From assembly GCA_031763025.1 (NCBI GenBank), contig JASSKH010000001.1, positions 17,771,142-17,835,141 on the forward strand: a stretch of DNA of 64,000 nucleotides, in the 5' to 3' direction. The DNA comes from Macrocystis pyrifera (taxonomy: Eukaryota > Sar > Phaeophyceae > Laminariales > Laminariaceae). This document shows positions 34,015-44,903 of this stretch, one piece after another. Position 1 is the stretch's first letter. Every line of letters begins with the position of its first letter. Both the position numbers and the translations under genes were made by a program. The notes beneath the pieces are model-generated. The model did not search any database, had not been told where the DNA came from, and saw nothing but the letters and a program-made list of their open reading frames with translations.

Positions 34015-34835
34015 TGGGTGGGACAAGTTTCATCTGTACTACAGTAGAGAACCAGCTGTACTAAACGGGTGGACGGTCCTTCTGGTTCTGGCCTCCTGCG
34101 ATATCGACACTGCCTCGATTCGCGTAGAAGTGGGGCAGTCTGGCGTTCTGCTCAAGCTGGTCGGTGCTGTGGTGTGAGTCTTCCTCGCAGCCGACACGCG
34201 GTCGAAACGGGGTACTCTGGCCCTTTGCTCACACCAAGCCAGCTGTACTGAACCTTCCGCAATCTCAGCACTGTGTCACTTTGCGTATAAGTGGCGTTGA
34301 TCGGGCCTTCTCTTCAGCCTGAAAGGTCGAATGGACGCTAGACTGGTAGATCAAACTCTTCCTGCAGTCCTTTCTATCAAGTACGTTCTTCTTCTGGTGT
34401 TTCACAAGCGAATTATACACGAACAATCGACCAACTGTTTCAAGCTAGGTGCGTTGTCTGTGCTGTTGTGGGATTTCTCTGTCCTGAACAGGTAGACGGC
34501 CCCTCAAATTTTACCTTTCTGCGAGATCGCCTTTGTGTCGATTCGCGTGAAAGTGGAGTATCTGGCCTTCTGCTCAAGCTTATCTGTGCGGTGTTGTGAG
34601 TCTCTCGAGTAGCCAACACTGTCTCGGGTTGAGTCAGAAGGGGGTAATCCGGCCCTCTGCTTACACCAATCATGCTGTACTGAACCTTCTGCAACATTTG
34701 TACTGCCTGGATTCGCATGGAGGTGGGGTAATCTTGCCCTCTGCTCAGGCTGAAAGGTCGAGCCGTCGTCATACTGGTAGGACAGATTCTTAAACTTTCC
34801 TTTTAACACGTACCCCCTTCTTCTGGTTTTCCATT
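34015..34835. repeat. two-level tandem repeat (about 86 bp within 424 bp)
   Basis: Two blocks offset by 424 bp align over about 400 bp: CGATTCGCG at 34115 and 34539, CTTCTTCTGG near 34389 and 34813. Inside each block a CTCTGGCCTTCTGCTCA-like phrase recurs three times about 80-90 bp apart (near 34140, 34215, 34300 and 34560, 34650, 34735). Confidence 0.75.
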
Positions 34836-37002
34836 GCTGGATACCTGGTACAAAGCATTGAGCTGGCATATCTGAATTCTGAGATGTTCGGCTTTACTGT
34901 TCTGCAAGAAAGATGGAACAACGCTATCCGCGGGGGCAAGGTGTCTGCCCACGCTCGTACACACGCTCATACTGGTCCATGCATGCCCTCGGGCGCAATA
35001 GGGGGGTATCCCATGCATGGCTAAATGGGACTTCTAGCCTATAGCGTCAACTGCCCTGTGCTCCTACAAGATGACAGCTATTTCATCTTGCTTCCTGCAC
35101 ATGGCCTTAGACGTTCTGTTGCCATGCATAGTTGAGTGGACGGGCTATGCTCACGTTTCTCCTGATCTGTCGCCGCAACAACTTGTGAGATGTGCCGGAG
35201 ATATCTTATCATTTGCGTATGATGCGGCCTTAGGCGTTCTCCTTACGGACTCAGGTAACGGGTACAGGTGTGTGCACTACGAACGGCTGTGATCGCGACC
35301 GGCGTGTTAGTCCTGCAGCTTGTTTTTGGTACACGTTTAGTGCAGTGCGATGTGCGCTTATGGTGCTTATACTATACGCGTCCATTGGTTGCCGAAATCG
35401 CGCGGGATCCGGAATATATCCACGAAATAGTTCCTTTTTTTTGCGCCGTGGTATCCCTAAAGACTACTTAATATAGCTATGGTGGTATGGCTGCTGCTGT
35501 ATACCACTGGTATATCGGTACATATCACACGGTATGAACTCAAGCGAATGCGCCTACACAGTTACCCGAGAGACAAGGGTCTGATGACGCACGGCTGCAA
35601 CTAAGCCAAATTCCGTATGACGAAATTCTGGCGTACTGATATCATATAAAGATGTACCTTTTCATGTGTATGCTGCTGCATGTCTGTAAAAGTACATGTA
35701 CGAGTACAAACTGCGAACTCTGTACGTACTACTCCCGTACTATGCCGGCACTACTCATACTGCTGGTTCGAGTCCTGCACAGACTGCGTACGTACGTATC
35801 ACACGCCCGTTTACTTGAATTATCACTGTTTTTTTCTTGATTTAGCTTTCAAGAGTTTCTGTATGTCCTTTGGTCTAACTGGGTGCTCGTATGCGTAGCT
35901 GGTACGAGAAACTCATCAACGCCTTTATCGTAAACCGCCTCAGCAAAGATACCGCAAAGAGTGTAGCTCGGCTCCCAAATCGATTCTCCTGATGAGAGGG
36001 GCACCCATGTTACTATCACCGCCTGCGATACGATTCCCTCCTTTTTACCCCTTGCTTTTTTGCTTGTCTCTCCATTGTTTCCTTTCCACTCCCCGCCGTC
36101 CTAATGCCAGTAATTCCTCCCGTTCTCTATCTGTCCTTATTGATTACGAATGCCTTCCTTCTACGTTGCAGCCTTCCTGATCATTTTGCGTCGTTTGTAT
36201 TCCGATTGATGTAAGGATACTTTTCAGAGATTTTGTTTGTTTTCCTGTTCTTGCGTTTGTTGTTGCGTTCTGATAATACCCGGTAGGCTGGAAGTTTCAT
36301 TGGCTGACCTATGAAATTGGGGTAGTTTTTGTTTTCGATATTCCTCTGCCTCGCAGTCCGTGACCACCTAGTCAGTATCTCTCTAAGATACGTGAATACT
36401 GTATACGGTCGAAAATCGTTGAACGGCCCAAAATCGTCTTATGCCACAAAAGAAAACGTCGCACGCCGGTAACTGAATTGAACCCAGGTTCAAAATCATA
36501 TTTCTTGGTACCGTAGACCGCGGGGCTATTTGAGGGTTCTAAAATACCTTGTCGGATATCTTTGAAATTCAAACTTTTTATTGATACTTCGCTTTCCCAT
36601 TGGCATAGGTCTTACATGGTATATTTCGGAAGAAATCCCAAAAGGTTGAGCGTGCATACATGTATACAACCATGCGATCGTTCAACCGCTGAGGGGTAAA
36701 ACGGATAAGAAATCCGACTTTAGTGGGATAAATGACGCTATTTCAAAATACATCCTAACGTCGGACACATAGTGGGATTTCAGAAGGAATTCGTAAGGGT
36801 TAAGTATACTTAAAAATTATGCTAAAAAATGTATACAACCAATCGTTTGGTCTTCTATAACGTCATAGGTATTCAATGACGAGATGTACAACCAAAGTCG
36901 TGCCCCTTTTAGCGTAATGACCGGATACACGCCAGTCGCTACAAATTGATGGGGAAGAACTTCATGAAGAAATCCGACTAACGTTGGATAAAAGAGCCGG
37001 CG
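34836..37002. other. anonymous DNA
   Basis: No gene is supported. A GAAATCCGACT..GGATAAA phrase occurs at 36710 and again at 36969, just upstream of the tRNA-like unit. Confidence 0.3.
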
Positions 37003-37093
37003 TCCCCGGTGGCTTGGTTGGTGGTCCGTGTGCCTATCAAGATCAATTTCGTGGGTTCAAGTCTCACCGAGTGCATGCTTGTAGGCACTTTTT
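37003..37093 (+). ncRNA. tRNA-like pol III unit or SINE head
   Basis: TGGCTTGGTTGG at 37010 resembles an A box and GGTTCAAGTCTC at 37054 matches a B box (GGTTCRANTC); their spacing is tRNA-like. The T arm folds well: GTGGG pairs with CTCAC around TTCAAGT. A T5 run at 37089-37093 could terminate RNA polymerase III. The acceptor stem and anticodon stem do not pair convincingly in my hands, so a working tRNA is unlikely; a tRNA-derived SINE or a tRNA pseudogene is preferred. Confidence 0.4.
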
Positions 37094-37589
37094 ATATCAC
37101 TTAACAACTGAATAGCGGAAAGCGCGAGAGTGTGAGCTAGCTACGTTCGATGAAAATCGACGAACAGTGGGAATGCTGAACCCTATGCGCGACAAAAAAA
37201 GGCACGAACCGGGGAGGAGAAGGGACGACACCTGTGACCACGGCTTGTCCAGAAGATCGCTGAGGGTTAAACCTCCTGCGAGTTAGGCTGAAAAGTGAAA
37301 GTGATGAATAAAAACAATATATATCACAAATACTAAAAAGTTGACATAAAACCAAGAGCGGTACGCCAGGGATGAAACTCATATAATACAGTAGTAGTCA
37401 GTGCAGACACAGCCAGGCGATACTAGTTACATAGCAGAAATAAGCACCCACATGGGCAGGCCGAGAGATGAACTTGACAATATATATATATGTTGTTATA
37501 TGCTTCCGATAACATACAACAAGCTTTGCTTGTATTCTACGAAGGAATAGTTCAATAGAAAGGCGACTATTGCCTGCCGTTGTGCAGTC
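37094..37589. other. anonymous DNA
   Basis: A (TA)n tract lies near 37481. No gene is supported. Confidence 0.3.
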
Positions 37590-39040
37590 GAGGTTGATTG
37601 AAGTGTGCCTCGCGTCGCGTACTCGATTGTTTGATGCTGAGGTGTCCGGTACGGCGGTGTCCGCTCATTTCTCGGCTAATTCTGTGCACGCGCCCTTGTG
37701 TACTCAAGTGGTTGTTGCCGAGGTGTCTGGTACGGCTGTGCCTTTTCGTTTTTCTGCTAAGTTCCGGCGCACGCCGTTGTGTGCGGGAGCGTTTGTGTTG
37801 AGGTGTCACGTAAGGCTGTGCCAGCTTGCTTCTATGCTATTATCTCTGCTAAGTTCGGGCAAACGTCGTTGTGTTCGGGAGCGTTTGTTTCTGGGGTGTT
37901 AGGTGAGGCGGTGTTCACTCGTCCGTCATGCAATTGCACGCATACGCTGTTGGGTGTTCGGGCGTTTGATGCTGAGTTGTTTGGTACGGATGTGCCCGCT
38001 TGTTTCTCTGCTTGGATGCTGGGGTTTTCGGGCACCGCGGTGCTCGCTTGTTTCTCGGCTAAATTTTGTGCACACACCGTGGGGTGCTGGGGAGTTTGAT
38101 ACCGAGGTGTCAGGTACGGCTGTGCCCGCTTGTTTATCTTCGAAGTTCGTGTACACGTCGTGTGTACGCCAGCGTTGGTGCTGAGGGTTGGTATGGATGT
38201 GCCCCCTCGTTTCTCTACTAAATAGTGCGGACGCCGTTGCGTACGGGAGCGTTTGTTGCTGAGGTGTTAGGTACGGCTGTGCCGGCTCGTTTCTCTGCAA
38301 ACCAGTGCGCACGCCGCTGTGTACGCGAGCGTTTGTTGCTGAGGTGTCAGGCACGGCTGTGCCGGCTCGTTTCTCTTTAAAATGCGTGCACACGTCGTTA
38401 TCTAGTCGAGTGTTTTATGCTAAATTGTCTGTTGTGCCTGTTTTTTTTCAGCCAAATTTAGCACACACGCCTGGTGTGGTGGAGCGTTTGATGCCAAGGT
38501 GTCTGGTACGGCTGTGTCTGCTTGTTCATCTGCTAAGCTCGTGCACACACCGTTGTGAACGTGGGCGTTGTTGGCTGAGGGTCAGGCACGGCGGTGCCAG
38601 CTCCTTCCTCTGTGGAAGTGGATGCACAAGCTGTTGTATACTCGAGTGTTTGATTCTGAGGCGTCCCCGCGGTGCCCGCATATTTTCTCGTGTACACGCC
38701 ATCGTGTGCTCGAGCGTTTGATCCCGATGTGGCTGGTACGGCTGAGCTCGCCCGTTGCTTAGTCGTGAATTTGGGTGAGTTCGTTGTGGCTGTGTAGGAG
38801 TACACGACGTCGCGGTGTCGGGATCGGCCGCGCCGGCTCGTTTCTGCTGATAGCGTGCACACGCCGCTGTGTACTCGAGTGGTAGACGCTACGTTCTCGC
38901 TCAATATGGCCACTAATTGATGTGGCCCGATGCCGCGGTTCGAAGGGTACGGTGCGTCGGGTATGGCTGTCCGTGCTCTCCGGGCGATGATACTGATAGG
39001 AGTGTATGATGCTGACGTATCTAGTACAACGGTGCCCGCG
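37590..39040. repeat. minisatellite of about 80-bp unit, roughly 18 copies
   Basis: A GAGGTGTCTGGTACGGCTGTG-like phrase recurs near 37641, 37722, 37802, 37894, 37976, 38023, 38106, 38185, 38262, 38342, 38423, 38498, 38577, 38658, 38728, 38814 and more faintly to about 39010. Each is followed by CGTTTCTCTGCTAA and CACACGCCGTTGTG phrases. Spacing is mostly 75-92 bp, with one short 47-bp unit. Since 80 is not a multiple of three, long translations here are not repeat proteins. Confidence 0.9.
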
Positions 39041-39359
39041 TGCTTACCTATATCATTCCCCGCGGCCTCGTTTTTATTCGGCGACAGTTCCGGCAGCGCA
39101 TCTTCGACATGACAAACATCTGACGCTATTCGGACGGGACTCATCGCTGGTTCCACGTGGAGCACGTCGTGCGCAGGGCAGCCAATCTCGCCAACAACTT
39201 GGGGTTGTTCACAGCTTAAGCTATTCTTGGCGTTACCTTTAGGTTTCCTGGGTGAGGGTACGTCGCCCGACTTGCGTCGACAGTGACTCACGATAATCAT
39301 GTCCAATGTCATGTTGTCTGTTCCGTAAGCTTCTTTTCACGCAGTCGCAGCGCTGCCGC
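39041..39359. other. anonymous DNA
   Basis: A minus-strand frame continues out of the minisatellite to 39312 but has no motif. No gene is supported. Confidence 0.3.
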
Positions 39360-39840
39360 GGGGCTCCGATATGTCGAGACAAGGAGCCGGTTTTGGTTCA
39401 AGACTTAGCCTGGGTTTTCACCCGACTCAAGTCAATTTTGATCCACGATCATATTGCCTTACCAAGTACTTGATAGCACATGCGCTACGTGGTTGCGACC
39501 GCCGGCTGCACTGTGAGAGTTTTAGAGCTCATGGGGTAGGTGGCTGCGGCGGCTTGTCGTTTCCGTAAGAACCGTTTGTTTCTCGGAAACACCACGTAGT
39601 CGCTGGGTTCCGTTATGCTGATATAAGGGGCCGGTGTTGGCCCAGGGCTTGGCGTGAACTTCCCTCGTCTCACATCATTGTTGATTCACGATCATCTTGC
39701 CTATCTTTAGTGCACAGTAGTTACGTGGTTGCGACCGCCGGGCTGCCCCGTAGGAGTATTATAGTTGGTTTATGCCGTGCTCCCTACGTGGGCGGCTTTA
39801 GTGCATCCCTCTCCAGGCTTTAGGCTTTGAATTGCGTCCG
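39360..39840. repeat. diverged tandem duplication, period about 240 bp
   Basis: AGGAGCCGGTTTTGG at 39381 and AGGGGCCGGTGTTGG at 39626; TGGTTGCGACCGCCGG at 39490 and 39725; AYGATCATCTTGCC-like blocks in both. Two old copies. Confidence 0.65.
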
Positions 39841-40249
39841 TTGGACGTCGGGGGGCGGATAGCGAAAGTAAATGATTCGCTTGACTCACGTTACTATTAG
39901 TTCACGGGAATGCCCCGAATAGTGTTTACGGCTCATGACACGCCAACATTCACACTGTCAACAACACGCCTTGTCTTCCATGTCTCTAGTGACGGACCGA
40001 ACGTACTCAGACACCAACGCAACTCGTCATCAACAATTTCATGCTTACTGTAATGGCATACTTGTAGATTCACCAGGAGTTCCGTTGCCCATGTCTGTGC
40101 AATAGTCATGTTTTCTTGGCGACCCGCCTGGATGCATAGCATAGCTTCGACGTTAAGCTCGAAAACAAAGAAGACAAAACTTACCTAGGGTGCATAATCT
40201 CGCCCCTGCGTGGAACCGATTTACGTCACCGTGGTATATACGTAGGGGG
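39841..40249. other. anonymous DNA
   Basis: No feature recognised up to the start of the recombinase relic. Confidence 0.3.
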
Positions 40250-40942
40250 TCTGACCTCTGGTATACTCCTGTTTCGCAAATTCTGAGGCTCCCAGGGTCT
40301 AGGGGCTTGATGCTTATTTTTCAGTTTGGTAACACTCTTCGGGCTTCTAGCGAGGGGGTTGTGGTGTTGGCAGACAGGGGCTGCCCGGAGACGTGCGCGT
40401 GCCTGGCGGCTACGGTGTACATCTCCGCCCCGCAGCGTATTGGGTAGGACTAGTCCGCCTGATATTGATTCCCCGTGGTTACGACGGAGGGTGGCCGGAG
40501 GTTTTCAGCCCTTCTCCCTAGCCCGAAGGACTGCTTCCGCTGCAGGCCCCTCTGCGGGAGGCAGGCATGATGAACCTTGTCACGATGCACACCTTTCGAG
40601 TCAGAGGATCCCTCACTAGATCCCTGGCCGAGACGGCGGTGGACGAGATCATGAGGATAGGTGGCTGAAAGACGGACAAAGTAGCAAAGTACTACATTGG
40701 CGCTACCTTAAGTTACCTGGGTGGCGACAGGAAACACGGATAGACCTACGCAGACGCTAGCCGGCTTTCTCTGTCGCCCGAGTTTGGTAAATATTTCGCA
40801 GCATGTGCAAGAAAGGGTTGAGGCAAGAGGCAGGAAGTTGGGGTGCGACAACTTCGTATCCGGTCAGTGGTCTATTAAATCACAATACACAATACTATCA
40901 AACGACGAAACGAAGTATTAGCGGGACTACGGGTCGGTGCAA

Positions 40943-41009
40943 GAGGCCTCATCCAAAAAACCCAATACTTACATCAAATGCCCCAGGACATTGAGACATA
41001 ATACTGCAG
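40943..41009 (+). repeat. YR element terminal direct repeat, copy 1
   Basis: GAGGCCTCATCCAAAAA... through ATAATACTGCAG. The same unit recurs at 41321-41394 and, inverted, at 60013-60083 and 59637-59707. Confidence 0.85.
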
Positions 41010-41320
41010 GAAAAATGGCGATGACAACAATGGAAAACATTTGGCACAAATCATGGAACTATGGGTTCCATAAAAAATGTCTTGAATTTGTATTTTGGAG
41101 TGGTCGCTCACGATCACCCGTCATTTTCGTTCCAAAAACCTCGTGAGCTGAGGTGGGCACGAAAATAAATCTTGAGATCATCGCACCCACCATGCAGTAG
41201 AATCAGTATTCGCAGGGTTGGACTCCCATATCATTAGCAGGTATTAAACCCGCGGAGAACATGCGATAGGTTCGTCCACTCAGCGTGGGGGGAAATGCCG
41301 AACGAAGACGCCTGCCGGCG

Positions 41321-41394
41321 CAGGAGGCTGGCCCACACCCAAAAATACAATACTTGCATCAAAGGATCCAGGACATCGAGACATAATACTGCAG
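41321..41394 (+). repeat. YR element terminal direct repeat, copy 2
   Basis: AGGAGGCTGGCCCACACCCA... through ATAATACTGCAG. It is more diverged at its left end than copy 1 but identical at the right end. Confidence 0.8.
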
Positions 41395-41420
41395 CATAAT
41401 TGTATGGCCTCTGATATTCC

Positions 41421-42753
41421 TGTTGTGACATCGCGTCGTACGTTAATTCGTATATAGTTTGGGATCAATGAGGCCTCCTGCTGCGACCAGTCGGAGACTC
41501 TCACCCGGGGTTACTACTCCCGCGTTGGTTGTCTAGCAATCAACGCGGCACCTCGTCGCAGAGAGTAGGTACCCCGGTAAAATAAACACTAACAAAACTG
41601 ATGTCGTTGTCGACGGTACACCTTGCTACCAACGACGGCCGGGCGGGATGGTCTGTTTTTTTCCTAGCCTCTTTCTACTTTGTCGTGCTGTTGTAGAGCT
41701 GCGATATCGCTCACGGAGTGATACTCAATCACTGTCTCCCCATACAACAAGGAGGCTTTCCCGAAAAGGGATCCACCCTGCTGGCGTCCCCTCTTTTCTG
41801 GTCCAGATTACTGTTGTAACATCGCGTCGTACGTTAATTCGTATATAGTTTGGGATCAATGAGGCCTCTCTCTGCTGCGGCATGAGATCACACCCATACT
41901 TGTTGACCCTTCTCTTATCTCAATGTCGTCGCTCTTTTGATGCGTATCCTTTTGCGGGTGCCTTCTATTCCTTATTGTCCCCAAACTTGTAGCCTAGTTG
42001 ATTAGAGGTTCTGCTACCGTTGGTTGTCCCGTGGGAACGTCGTGTACGATTTTCTAGACCCCTCTGACGGTGATACGCGCTGAGGTATGCGATCGCGGTG
42101 TGATGCACCCGGAACGCGTTTACCTGGTTGTCGGCACGCAGTGTTGTAGCGTGTCTCCGTGCGGTTCTTCCGGAACTAACATACGCTTATGTCGTGCTTG
42201 AGGGGCGGCAAAGGCGGAGCGTTTATGTAGGTGGTCTCCCACACTATATTTTCTCAGATACCGCAGCCCGCCCCCCACCGTAGTTACCATACGCTTTCGT
42301 CTAACGAAGCACGCATAACGTCTGCCACAGTCGGCATGTTTTCTCCGTTTCGCTTTGGTCCTCGCCCCCTCATCCCATTTGTTCCAAAACTTTCAGATTT
42401 GGGGAAAAATGGGAACGAGAAACCTACTTCTCGGTGCCTCCGTGATAGGGTCACTAGCCATACACTGGCAGATCCCACCACGCTTGATACGGCACGATGT
42501 ACAATTGTATTTGTTATAGCAAGCAATTACAGACACCTGAGATACGGTGCACCACTCACTACCGTGGGTTGCGATGTACTTGATCGTCATAAGCTCTGTT
42601 TTTTCCTAGCCTCTTTCTACTTTGTCGTGCTGTTGTAGAGCTGCGATATCGCTCACGGAGTGATACTCAGTCACTGTCTCCCCATACAACAAGGAGGCTT
42701 TCCCGAAAAGGGATCCACCCTGCTGGCGTCCCCTCTTTTCTGGTCCAGATTAC
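41421..42753. repeat. A1-B1A2-B2 direct-repeat arrangement
   Basis: Repeat A (57 bp, TGTTGTGACATCGCGTCG to GAGGCCTC) is at 41421-41477 and 41812-41868 with one visible mismatch. Repeat B (about 160 bp, TCTGTTTTTTTCCTAGCC to GTCCAGATTAC) is at 41652-41811 and 42595-42753 with one substitution and one T-run difference. B1 and A2 abut exactly at 41811/41812. No coding frame lies between. The order is that of split direct repeats, and the near identity means it is young relative to its surroundings. Two overlapping duplications would be the dull alternative. Confidence 0.7.
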
Positions 42754-42754
42754 G

Positions 42755-43575
42755 CGGACACTACTATTAGAGGCCAAGGTAAAATTCGTTTTTGCTTTGC
42801 CAGTCCGACGTACCAGTTTAGTACTAGGAGTAAGATTTGGTTTCTCGCTGGAAAAATACACCATGTACGTTTTCCCTCGTGTAGCTTGGAGGGCGCAACT
42901 ATGAATAGACATAAGAACAAAAAGCTTGGGCGAAGTTCATATCTCCCGAAGAGTGATTGCGTACATACGCAGAGTTCTGTTGTACCAATCGTTACCGTCG
43001 ACCCATCCCAGTGCTATTTAGTGCATCCTGATCCGTTTTCTGCCGGCATTCTCCAAAGAGCAGTATGATCAATACCCGAACACTGTCTGGACTACATCAG
43101 AACGCAGAATACTCCGCAGCAGGCTTCACTTCATACGGGAAGGGATATCCATGCACGATACAGTTGTGTGTGGCAGGCTCACTCACTTGAGGTTAATGTG
43201 GTGGTTAATAACACCTGGTACTGCAGAAAATCATACCAGGGTATATATCTTCTATACGTGCGTTCTCCTGCTTTCACGCCTGTGGCCCACACCCACGGCT
43301 AGGTTGGACGGGGAGCTGTAGCGGTCTATATTGCACAAGAGCCCACCTCACACAAACTGGTTACAGTCTCACTTTCGGCATTTCGTGAAGGATACGTATC
43401 CTCCGGTCGCTCTGTCAAGAATTGGGTTCGTGGTGTATCCCCGCGCGTGAATGGAAAACTGTTTTCAAACATGATTCAAAGCTTACGAATACATCGTCCG
43501 AAGGACTACTCGCAAAATGGATCCTGACGTTGTAGAACTTCAAAACATCACCTGGGTACAGTATATATACATCTA
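42755..43575 (+). repeat. long dispersed repeat, copy 1, left part
   Basis: Aligns with about 54550-55400: TGCTTTGCCAGT at 42794 and 54590, AAAGCTTGGGCGAAGT near 42919 and 54725, GGATACGTATCCTCCGGTCG at 43390 and 55208, GATCCTGACGTTGTAGAA near 43519 and 55345. No coding frame is kept between the copies, so the repeat is non-coding or long decayed. Confidence 0.85.
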
Positions 43576-44277
43576 CAAGAGGGGCTTCGCCGCGGCGGGT
43601 CGACACCGGCTGCGGCTCCGCGCCCGCCCGCAATGGCTAAGGGCGTGCCGATATGAAATTCGAGGCTGTTAGTACGACAGTACTGCCAAAGGGTGCATTG
43701 AAAAAGACGATTTTGAGTGAAGAAAAAAAAAACGCTGCAAGCACGAGAAAAACAAACATTGCCATCCGCCATCCAGCCCAACAATGCACTACTAGTTAGT
43801 ATACACCAGCAAGCAGCACTACGAGTACTACGGACTTGACGCTCGCGCGTCCGTACTTTATAGCTCCTGTACGGATAGGTACAAAACACTTAGTTGAGCA
43901 GCAGTCGATCGAATGAATCGACGGTACGAAGAGCTGGCGATTACGTTGGTGCAGCGAGCTCAGCAGCAGCAGGAAGCAGCAGCATAGCGTACAGATACTT
44001 ATCATACGAACACTATGCTGGCACGAGACCTCCGCCGAGACGCCATACATATGTCAATTGCGAGACGGTACTCGTGCAGCTTTCGAAGCAGATGTATCCG
44101 TCTTTCAGCTTTGACATGCGGAGATACATCACCGAGACGAGCTAACTTGCCTAATAACCATGCGCACACGGGGGCCAGCAGCAACAACATATCGCAGATA
44201 AAGCAGCAGAGCTATTAATAGCAGCAGAACAGAACAGCAACAGGACGTAGCAGTAGCACCAGGACAGTCTCTTGGCC

Positions 44278-44362
44278 AAACAGTTCGGTTGGCGGCCTAA
44301 CTTTGCCCCGTCAGGCTTGCCTTTTGGCCCCTCGAACCCTCTTCTGATATATATTTTCGGCC
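44278..44362 (+). repeat. short dispersed repeat (three copies at 44.3, 46.3 and 46.5 kb)
   Basis: CAACTTTGCCCCGTCAGGC-like sequence flanked by TTGGCC blocks is present here on the plus strand and inverted at about 46252-46330 and 46478-46545. The latter two lie in a tandem pair of about 230 bp period (46205-46370 and 46437-46585). Confidence 0.65.
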
Positions 44363-44809
44363 GACCTACTCCGAGAAGGGGACTACGTGAGCAGCAACAG
44401 CAGAACAATGCAGCAGCTGCACGTAACCGCAGCAGCAGAGCAGCGACAGGACACCACGCACGCCCGAGGCCACCTGCTGCTGCTACTGCCGCTGGACGTT
44501 TTGTTTTTTTCGTGTACACGCTCGCGCAGTGCCTAGACGGGGCGCGAAAACCATTTGAAATGTTTTGTACGGGACGGGGGCACGGGTTTCACGGGATTAA
44601 CCTAAATTTCACTGGACTAGTTTGCACGGAATCGGCATTCGACAAACAAAACGCGGGACGGGATCGAGATCGCGAACATTTCCACGGGATCAGTTCGGAT
44701 GGGAAGGGGATTTTCAAAATTCCACGGGATCACGGGATTATCGCGTAGCCCGAGTAATCTCGGGGTATGTTCACAACGGGAAAAATCCCGAGAGAGGCCC
44801 TGCAAATCT

Positions 44810-44903
44810 CTATTACGGGGGTACATAGTTAATAGGACCTATGGTATACATAAAACCCTATATATTTACCTATTTTTACTAACAAAATTTGATCCCGTAA
44901 TAG
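44810..44903 (+). mobile_element. MITE family 1, copy C (94 bp)
   Basis: Begins CTATTACGGGGGTACATAG, carries the family core ATAGGACCTATGGTATACAT and ends GATCCCGTAATAG. Relative to copy B it lacks about 15 bp of the right inverted repeat. TCT stands on both sides. Confidence 0.85.

Larger units (their letters stand above)
40250..41394 (+). pseudogene. YR retroelement relic: recombinase C-terminus and 3' end
   Basis: From about 40270 the plus strand matches, in broken frames, the recombinase of the element at 59.6-64 kb: SQILRLPGSRGL, then a RASSEGVVVLADRGCPE stretch and SAPQRIG. The catalytic C-terminal half follows with HTFRV (His 40588, HxxR of tyrosine recombinases), AVDEIMRIGG, a TGA replacing the Trp codon at 40666-40668, and AKYYIGAT with the candidate nucleophilic Tyr. 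A second stop follows in the tail. After it come two direct repeats, 40943-41009 and about 41321-41394, matching the repeats at the end of the other copy with nearly the same spacing. The element is 5'-truncated and dead. Tyrosine recombinase plus such repeats places it with DIRS/PAT/Ngaro retroelements. Confidence 0.8.

Noticed and set aside
37003..37093. A functional tRNA gene
   Set aside because: The acceptor and anticodon stems do not pair; only the pol III boxes and T arm hold.
37567..39312. Long minus-strand frames with repeated TAVPDTS-like peptides, resembling a repeat protein
   Set aside because: They are translations of the 80-bp minisatellite. The unit is not a multiple of three, so the peptide repeats do not stay in one frame and no single frame covers the array.
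41652..42753. The 160-bp repeats as LTRs of a miniature LTR retrotransposon
   Set aside because: No TG...CA ends shared at both borders, no primer-binding site after the first copy, no purine tract and no target duplication. The A1-B1A2-B2 order explains more.
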